A DNA stretch of 64,000 nucleotides from Leuconostoc lactis KCTC 3528 = DSM 20202 (GTDB lineage Bacteria; Bacillota; Bacilli; Lactobacillales; Lactobacillaceae), in NCBI RefSeq assembly GCF_014651235.1, contig NZ_BMWM01000007.1, positions 1 through 64,000 on the forward strand. Reading direction: 5' to 3'. Of this stretch, positions 57,215-64,000 are shown piece after piece. Each line of letters opens with the position of its first letter. Within the stretch, counting starts at the first letter, position 1. The notes under the pieces were generated by a model. The model ran no database searches. It was not told the DNA's origin and saw nothing but the letters and a program-made list of their open reading frames with translations. The position numbers and the translations under genes were made by a program.

Positions 57215-57248
57215 AAATTATCAGCTACTCAAACTCAATTGATAATTT
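57215..57248 (-). terminator. possible terminator after rmlB
   Basis: AAATTATCA/TGATAATTT (57215-57223 with 57240-57248), 9 bp, followed by an interrupted U-run on the minus strand. Confidence 0.45.
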
Positions 57249-57261
57249 ACTATTAAACAGC

Positions 57262-58311
<1,050 letters not shown>

Positions 58312-58905
58312 TTATAATTGTTCAGATTGCAAAGCCACTACGTCTTTGAGCAAGGGATGGTTTTTATCCGCTTCGCTCACTTCAGCGTGAGCAACGTCGG
58401 CCCATTCAATGCCTAAGGTTGGGTCAGCATAGTTCACAAAAGCGTACTTTGGCTTTAATTCTAAGGCCCAGTAATCGTTCACCAAATATGAATAAGACAC
58501 GGTTTCACTCAAAACTTGGAACCCATTAGCCACCCCACGTGGCACAAAGATACCCTTGCTAGCATCAATAACCGTTTGGTAGACGTGGCCAAACGACTCG
58601 CCGGCACGCAAATCAACCCAAGCACCTAAGACTTTGCCGTTGTCTGCCACTGAGATGTACTTATCCCAAGGTTCTGCGTGCAAACCACGCAAAACCCCTT
58701 GGCGTGAGAAAGACACGTTGTTTTGCAACTTGCCTTCAGCAAAAAAAGATTCCGGAAAGCCTAGTGGCACCATCTTTTCTTTTTGGAAGTTTTCTTTAAA
58801 CCAACCACGGTTATCCCCGTGAACCGGAATGTCAAATTCAATCATGCCGGGAATTTCTGCCACTTGGCGGGCTGCTAACGGCTTTTCAAAAAATTCAGCT
58901 GTCAT
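58312..58905 (-). CDS. rmlC: dTDP-4-dehydrorhamnose 3,5-epimerase
   Basis: Cupin epimerase of the dTDP-rhamnose route. GDNRGWFKENFQ, the NNVSFSRQGVLRGLHAEPWDKY segment with the catalytic His, IFVPRGVANGFQVLSE and SYLVNDYW are present. 197 aa. The sequence has HAEP where many relatives have HxQ, as in other lactic acid bacteria. Between rmlA and rmlB. Confidence 0.94.
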   Translation of the reverse strand: MTAEFFEKPLAARQVAEIPGMIEFDIPVHGDNRGWFKENFQKEKMVPLGFPESFFAEGKLQNNVSFSRQGVLRGLHAEPWDKYISVADNGKVLGAWVDLRAGESFGHVYQTVIDASKGIFVPRGVANGFQVLSETVSYSYLVNDYWALELKPKYAFVNYADPTLGIEWADVAHAEVSEADKNHPLLKDVVALQSEQL

Positions 58906-58915
58906 GTTGTCTCCT

Positions 58916-59800
58916 TTACTTTAAGCGGGCTTGTTCATCAGCTACCAAACGCAGCAAATATTGACCGTAATCGTTTTTCTTGAGTGGTTGGGCTAAAATT
59001 TCAAGCTGTTCAAGCCCGATGTAGCCCATTCGGTAAGCAATTTCTTCCAGTGATGCCACTTTAAGATTTTGTTGCTTTTGAATCGTGGCAATAAAGGATG
59101 ACGCTTCGAGCAAAGATTCATGCGTTCCTGTATCTAACCAAGCATAACCACGGCCCATGACTTGGACATCCAAATCACCACGGTCCAAGTAGGCTTGGTT
59201 AATGTCAGAAATTTCAATTTCCCCTCGCGCTGATGGCTTCACATTGGCAGCAATTTCCACCACGTCATTGTCGTAGAAGTACAAACCAGTTACGGCATAG
59301 TTTGACTTTGGGTGTTCTGGCTTTTCAACAATCGATAAAGCCTTGCCTTCTTCGTCAAATTCCACGACGCCAAAACGTTCTGGATCATGAACTTGGTAAC
59401 CAAAGACGGTAGCCCCAGTAGTTTTTTGTGCGGCAGCTTGTAGTTTTTCCGATAAGCCAGCGCCGTAGAAAATGTTATCGCCTAATACCAACGCCACCGT
59501 GTCATCACCAATAAAATCAGCCCCAACAATAAAGGCGTCCGCCAACCCACGTGGTTCTTCTTGAATGGCATATTCAATGTTCAAGCCTAAGTCATGGCCA
59601 TCACCAAACAATGATTCAAATTGGCCAACATATTCTGGCGTTGAGATCAACAAAATTTCTTTAATACCGGCCAACATCAAGACTGACAAGGGATAATAGA
59701 TCATTGGCTTGTCATAAATCGGCACCAATTGCTTACTGGTCGCTTTGGTAATGGGATATAGTCGTGTGCCGGAACCGCCGGCGAGGATAATACCTTTCAT
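58916..59800 (-). CDS. rmlA: glucose-1-phosphate thymidylyltransferase
   Basis: Makes dTDP-glucose from dTTP and glucose-1-phosphate. N-terminal [40 protein letters not shown] is the nucleotidyltransferase signature, with [29 protein letters not shown] and [15 protein letters not shown]. 294 aa. AAGGAG before ATG 59800. First gene of the rml set; a 100-nt AT-rich gap upstream could hold a promoter. Confidence 0.97.
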   Translation of the reverse strand: MKGIILAGGSGTRLYPITKATSKQLVPIYDKPMIYYPLSVLMLAGIKEILLISTPEYVGQFESLFGDGHDLGLNIEYAIQEEPRGLADAFIVGADFIGDDTVALVLGDNIFYGAGLSEKLQAAAQKTTGATVFGYQVHDPERFGVVEFDEEGKALSIVEKPEHPKSNYAVTGLYFYDNDVVEIAANVKPSARGEIEISDINQAYLDRGDLDVQVMGRGYAWLDTGTHESLLEASSFIATIQKQQNLKVASLEEIAYRMGYIGLEQLEILAQPLKKNDYGQYLLRLVADEQARLK

Positions 59801-59904
59801 GGTTAGGTCTCCTTATTATATTATTAAAACAACTGGAATTTTAAAATGAAAAAAGATGCAATACTTGCTATACAATGCACATTTACACTTTTATCAATTT
59901 TTTA

Positions 59905-60807
59905 TTATCCGATCTGCCTTGAGGTAATTTTTTTAACTAAATAGATTAATACCTTCGCAATACTTTTTATAAAAAGCAATGGATATTTTAGCGAAATTAT
60001 TTTCAAAATCCTAAGAATTTCTTTGTTTTTTTCAGAAAATGATAATTCATTATCAAACAGAAGAGATCGCAATATTACTTTAGAATAAAAATTAGATATT
60101 GCATAATCTGACATGGTGTTTTGATGCTTTTTTAACCATGTTTCAGTATATTTCCATCTTTGTTTTGTTCCAACTGATGTGCCAACTTTATGAACTGTAT
60201 AATATGTAACGACTTTTGGTAAAAAGTCAATTACCACATTAGGTATTCTTTCCATATTTACAAGCCAGTCCCAATCTTGGTGTTTAATGATTGATTCATC
60301 AAATTTATTTTTCAAAAAAAGGTCACGATTTCCAAAAAAACTTGATGTTTGAATGAAACCGTTTGATCCATCAAAAAAATAATCTAATATACTTTGATTA
60401 TGCTGAATACCTACCGTCGGATGTGTTGTATCAGATACTATCCCTTCCTTTAAAAAACGAGTTTGACCAAATGAAAAATAATACTGACCCTTCTCATGAT
60501 TTAAAGCAGCATGAACTTGTAATGCTATTTTATCAGTTGTCCATACATCATCATCATCCATTAACGCAATATACGAACCACTTGCTTTAGCTACACCGAT
60601 ATTTCTCGAAACATTAGCATTATGGGCACCAGCAGCAGAGTACACTGTTACTTTTTTTAATATGTCATGATCAAATTGCAAATTTTGATCAACAACAACT
60701 ATTATCTCTATATTGGGATATGTTTGCGACGCCACACTTTTAATCGCGTTAACTAAATATTCTTTCCCCATACTGGTAATTACTACAGATACTAGCGGCT
60801 CTTTCAT
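59905..60807 (-). CDS. glycosyltransferase family 2
   Basis: 300-aa GT-A enzyme. VSVVITSMGKEYLVNAIKSVASQTYPNIEIIVVVD, the metal-binding DDDD in ALMDDDDVW and HQDWDWLVNM are GT2 features; a hydrophobic C-terminus may bind the membrane. AT-rich. 20 nt after the polymerase gene. Donor unknown. Confidence 0.9.
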   Translation of the reverse strand: MKEPLVSVVITSMGKEYLVNAIKSVASQTYPNIEIIVVVDQNLQFDHDILKKVTVYSAAGAHNANVSRNIGVAKASGSYIALMDDDDVWTTDKIALQVHAALNHEKGQYYFSFGQTRFLKEGIVSDTTHPTVGIQHNQSILDYFFDGSNGFIQTSSFFGNRDLFLKNKFDESIIKHQDWDWLVNMERIPNVVIDFLPKVVTYYTVHKVGTSVGTKQRWKYTETWLKKHQNTMSDYAISNFYSKVILRSLLFDNELSFSEKNKEILRILKIISLKYPLLFIKSIAKVLIYLVKKITSRQIG

Positions 60808-60827
60808 TTTTTATATTCTCCTTAGGA

Positions 60828-61949
60828 CTATAAATAACTAATAATTGAAGTGACAGTTGGAAGTATTAAATTCGAATAAACCAACTTGCTCGACCACCAA
60901 AGTCCCATTGCTCCAATACCAATAATTCCAACAAATGTACTTAATGATAGATAGCTTCTTTTATGTTCCTTTGAAAGTATGGCCATGAGAATTAAAATTA
61001 AAATCCACTCATTTCTTAATAATCTAAAGAAATTGAAGTTAACCGAAATCAAAAGAACCAATAAATAATTAAATTTTTCTATCCCAGTTAAAACTGCCAA
61101 ACTAAGTGAAGAATTTTGAATTTGACTTTTAATTTTGTACTCTCGAATTAAAATCACTAAGACAGTTATAATTACGGCTAATTGTATTGAATAAACATAT
61201 AATTCATGTCCTGTAACTTGTCCTCCACCTTTAGCATCACTTTGTAAGTATCCTTGGACAAAGTGAACTGGCAATATTGATTGTACTCGATTTAATATTG
61301 GTGCCATAGTATAATGAGCCGCAAAGAAAATTAATAATGTGGAAAAAAAAGTCTTTACTGCCACCAAAAATGAAGAACTTTCTGTTCCTATTTTTTTAGG
61401 ATTTGACATATAAAATTTACAAAAAAGTAAGATAAATATATATAAAAAACCACTAATTTGTACCGATCCAGCAAGGATAATCATTAAAATAAAGAAAATA
61501 CTACTTTTCTTTGTAGGGCCTGTCTTAAGTAGCAAGGCTAGTCCAATAAAAACAATACCAAACATGATAGTGTTCCGAAGTTGAACCTGATCAATGAAAA
61601 ATGTAGAAAAAAAGTAACCAACGAGTACTAAACTCCAGTCTTTGCTTATTTTTCTAAAACCGTACCAAAAAATAAATGTTACGATAATCAAAAAAGTCCA
61701 TCGTGTTTGATCAAAAGAAAAACCAAAATCACTAAACGTTCGCAATAACCAAATAAACCCTGATTCCATATCTACACTATTTGGATTTTCAAATGCATAT
61801 AAGTATGCCTCATAATCGTTATTCATATAAATATCGTGAGGCACAAGAAATATTATCCAAATCAACAAAGCCAAGGAGATATAACTTGATACAATATTTT
61901 TTTTAAAAATGCCTACGCATATCACACAAAGCATAATAGCAACTATCAT
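60828..61949 (-). CDS. EpsG family polysaccharide polymerase (Wzy-like)
   Basis: 373 aa with about ten membrane helices. The loop FIDQVQLRNTIMFGIVFIGLA corresponds to the conserved QxxR region of EpsG proteins, and the N-terminal NNDYEAYLYAFENP fits the same family. Expected to polymerise repeat units outside the membrane. ATG overlaps the previous GT2 stop by 4 nt. Strongly AT-rich. Confidence 0.82.
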   Translation of the reverse strand: MIVAIMLCVICVGIFKKNIVSSYISLALLIWIIFLVPHDIYMNNDYEAYLYAFENPNSVDMESGFIWLLRTFSDFGFSFDQTRWTFLIIVTFIFWYGFRKISKDWSLVLVGYFFSTFFIDQVQLRNTIMFGIVFIGLALLLKTGPTKKSSIFFILMIILAGSVQISGFLYIFILLFCKFYMSNPKKIGTESSSFLVAVKTFFSTLLIFFAAHYTMAPILNRVQSILPVHFVQGYLQSDAKGGGQVTGHELYVYSIQLAVIITVLVILIREYKIKSQIQNSSLSLAVLTGIEKFNYLLVLLISVNFNFFRLLRNEWILILILMAILSKEHKRSYLSLSTFVGIIGIGAMGLWWSSKLVYSNLILPTVTSIISYL

Positions 61950-62662
61950 ACATTCATCTTCCTTGACTGTAGATATCGAACAATAATAGCAATTCCCATT
62001 TTTATCCGATTAGTTATTCGACGATAAAAAGATATTTTGAAATATCCAGTTAAATTATTTTGATGTCGTCGGTATAATACCTCAACATTTTTAGATAATA
62101 TAACTTCTCCACCTAACATTTCGTTAACTAGTCCAATCCATTGATCATGCATAGCTATTTGCCTTGGAAACGGTAAAATGTATGGCTTTAGATTAGAAGA
62201 AAATGCCATCATTGCCCCTATGTATGTATTTTTTGTTAGATTGGACATAATGCCACGTTTAAAGGGAATTTGTTTCACACCGTCATCTTCCCCAAATTCA
62301 TTAATAGTTTTATGCTTAGAATGATAAACAGCAAAATTTTCTCTTCCTTCAAAAGACTTCCTAATGTTACCTAATCGCCAGTTTTCCCAAATGTCGTCCT
62401 GATCCGCTAGGACAATTATGTCCCCTTTTGTATTTTTAATTGCAAACTCAAAGTTTTTGATTACCCCATTTTTTGGACCTTGAATTAAACGAATTCTTGG
62501 ATCCGAAAATTGTAAGATTATGTTGATAGTTTGATCGGTGGAACCATCATCAGAAATCACTAACTCATCATCGTTGCTCATCTGTGAAAGAATCGATGAT
62601 ATTTGTTCTTTTATATACGATTCACCATTGTAGCTGGCCATTGCAATGCTAATGTTCTTCAT
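61946..62662 (-). CDS. glycosyltransferase family 2
   Basis: 238 aa. ISIAMASYNGESYIKEQISSILSQ, ELVISDDGSTDQT and the DxD-like VLADQDDIW are classic GT2; HDQWIG follows. Resembles rhamnosyl- or galactosyl-transferases of EPS loci, donor not deducible. The start overlaps the upstream GT2 by 14 nt. Confidence 0.9.
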   Translation of the reverse strand: MKNISIAMASYNGESYIKEQISSILSQMSNDDELVISDDGSTDQTINIILQFSDPRIRLIQGPKNGVIKNFEFAIKNTKGDIIVLADQDDIWENWRLGNIRKSFEGRENFAVYHSKHKTINEFGEDDGVKQIPFKRGIMSNLTKNTYIGAMMAFSSNLKPYILPFPRQIAMHDQWIGLVNEMLGGEVILSKNVEVLYRRHQNNLTGYFKISFYRRITNRIKMGIAIIVRYLQSRKMNV

Positions 62663-63458
62663 TAGAAATCATCCTTTTAAAAAAAAGTAAACTTCTGTAC
62701 CTTAAAGACAATTTAAGGGCGTGTCTAAAAACGGATAAATAAACTGAACTTCCATAAATTTTAGAATAAATTTTAGAGTCATTCAAATAGGTTTCAAACC
62801 TTTTAGAAGCTTTTGTTATGTTGTACTCATTATCAGAAAAATTTTGAAGTAAGACTACGGGAATTGTTTCTATGGTAATTTTATTTAACGATACTTTGTT
62901 AAAAAAATCGTGATCGACATAGTCAAGAAATAAATCTTCATCAAATCGAATTGTTTCAAATATTTTTTTTGATACACACATTCCAGAGTTTATAGCGCTA
63001 AATTCAGGAATTTTATCAAAATTAAACAACCTTTTCTTTCTTGAAATTGGTGAAATTTTTTTTTCATCAGCATTTACTTCTGGAACAATAATTTGACTTT
63101 CAGAATTTAATTTCGAACTCAGTACGGATATAAAATTATTAGGAATTTCTGTATCTTGATCAAAGAAAACAATAAAATCGTATTGTTTTTTGACTACTTT
63201 TACTGCATCATTATAGGTTTTCCCAAGGCCTAAATTGTCTGTCTTGATATAGTTAATCCCCATTACTTTTGAGGTATTTCTATTTTCAAAAGATATATCT
63301 TCATTTGAACTATTATCAAATACATATATTTGGTTACTATCGATTTGATTCCTAATCGCAATCAATGATTCAGATTTATCAACAGTAACATTATATATAA
63401 TTAAACATACTGCTAATGATACGCGCGGTACTGTTTCATTTTTTACCAAAGTTTCCAT
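62649..63458 (-). CDS. glycosyltransferase family 2 (rhamnosyltransferase-like)
   Basis: 269 aa. LAVCLIIYNV, VFDNSSNED, NLGLGKTYNDAV, VFFDQDTEIP and FLDYVDHDF match the RfbF/rhamnosyltransferase-like GT2 group, consistent with dTDP-rhamnose production nearby. Start overlaps the end of the preceding gene by 16 nt. AT-rich. Confidence 0.85.
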   Translation of the reverse strand: METLVKNETVPRVSLAVCLIIYNVTVDKSESLIAIRNQIDSNQIYVFDNSSNEDISFENRNTSKVMGINYIKTDNLGLGKTYNDAVKVVKKQYDFIVFFDQDTEIPNNFISVLSSKLNSESQIIVPEVNADEKKISPISRKKRLFNFDKIPEFSAINSGMCVSKKIFETIRFDEDLFLDYVDHDFFNKVSLNKITIETIPVVLLQNFSDNEYNITKASKRFETYLNDSKIYSKIYGSSVYLSVFRHALKLSLRYRSLLFFKRMISNEEH

Positions 63459-64000
63459 CCCCACTTATTCATGTACTTACACAAACTCGTCACCATAATT
63501 AAACTATACTTCATATTCCTTGAACTAGCTCTCTCCCAACTGTGAATAACGTTAACCGTTGGTACAAACATAGCTGTCGAGATTTCATTTATTTTTCTCG
63601 TTAAGTCACTGTCTTCATAGTACATGAAATATCTCTCATCAAATCCATCTACTAATTTGAAAATGTCTGTTCTAACCATCATAAATGCTCCTGAAGCATT
63701 TTCTATAGGTAAAATCTTATTGTAACCTGTGCTTTTATTAACAAATTTATCCTGTCTTCGACTAAAAACACTATTTCCTAAAAATCTTATAGCCGCATCG
63801 AAAACAGTGGGTTGATTTCTGAACAAATACTGAATTGTCCCATCAGTATTTAAAATTAACGGCGACAATAATCCGATTTTCGAATTTTCATCCATAAATT
63901 TTATCATTCTATTTAATATTATTCGATTTGGAATACTAATATCAGGATTCACAATAAAATGGTATACAGAGTCGAGTCTATTAAGAACTTGATTGTGTCC
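63443..64000 (-). CDS. glycosyltransferase family 2, truncated by window edge
   Basis: The frame stays open to position 64000, adding GHNQ followed by YHFIVNPDI before the visible part, so the gene begins outside the window. ENASGAFMMVRTDIFKLVDGFDERYFMYYEDSDLTRKI is the GT2 rhamnosyltransferase signature (the FDERYFMYYEDxDL motif). C-terminal 186 residues are visible. Confidence 0.88.
   Translation of the reverse strand, partial: GHNQVLNRLDSVYHFIVNPDISIPNRIILNRMIKFMDENSKIGLLSPLILNTDGTIQYLFRNQPTVFDAAIRFLGNSVFSRRQDKFVNKSTGYNKILPIENASGAFMMVRTDIFKLVDGFDERYFMYYEDSDLTRKINEISTAMFVPTVNVIHSWERASSRNMKYSLIMVTSLCKYMNKWGWKLW

Overview
The window looks like chromosomal DNA of a low-to-moderate GC lactic acid bacterium of the Lactobacillaceae, most likely the Weissella/Leuconostoc branch. 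Pointers are the RexAB-type AddAB with no cysteine in AddB, the acetyl-DAP lysine pathway under an L-box riboswitch, the gluP-yqgQ-glk cluster, relQ-nadK-rluD, and an araA-transporter-araB-araD operon with a GntR/LacI-type AraR. The genus is inferred from gene content only. No rRNA, tRNA, CRISPR array, prophage or intact insertion sequence was seen.

Layout. 0-2 kb: glk, yqgQ and a rhomboid protease, with a perfect cre on the glk promoter. 2-11 kb: addA, addB, a DUF402 phosphatase and recX. 11-16.3 kb: lysine riboswitch followed by lysA-dapH-dapL-dapA-dapB. 16.3-18.9 kb: nadV between two unrecognised HTH-like genes, preceded by a structured element that looks like a small RNA gene. 19-24 kb: a membrane/lipoprotein-like protein, dedA, ndt, rpmF, cutC and rqcH. 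24-28 kb: argG-argH-argF, with argF broken by one in-frame stop. 28-33 kb: an LCP ligase, mgtE, rluD, nadK and relQ. 33-38.7 kb: a YjbH-like protein, a methyltransferase-like protein, rarD and an orphan ABC exporter lying between a candidate type I toxin-antitoxin locus and a degenerate copy of that locus's terminator. 38.8-44 kb: apt, recJ, rnz, msrA, panE. 44-50.7 kb: the arabinose operon and araR. 50.7-53.1 kb: a nuclease/P-loop protein with decayed ATPase motifs, and a frameshifted acyltransferase. 53.2-64 kb: part of an exopolysaccharide cluster, all on the minus strand: Wzx flippase, five glycosyltransferases, an EpsG/Wzy polymerase, rmlA-rmlC-rmlB and ugd. It runs off the right edge.

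How the genes work together. Lysine limitation should open the L-box and express five DAP-pathway enzymes, feeding lysine and peptidoglycan DAP/Lys. Arabinose relieves AraR, while CcpA acts through cre on both ara and glk. rmlACB and ugd supply dTDP-sugar and UDP-glucuronate to the glycosyltransferases; rmlD is not in the window.

The most unusual signal is a recurring translation-start layout. In glk, argH, dedA, rluD, panE and rnz, and less clearly in apt and the gene at 18580, the only good Shine-Dalgarno sequence lies far upstream of the start codon. A hairpin fills the gap so that, once folded, the SD-to-start distance is about 10-16 nt. Several of these leaders also encode a short SD-preceded ORF ending at the start codon, so translational coupling is the main alternative. 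The second notable signal is the candidate RNA gene at about 18687-18853.
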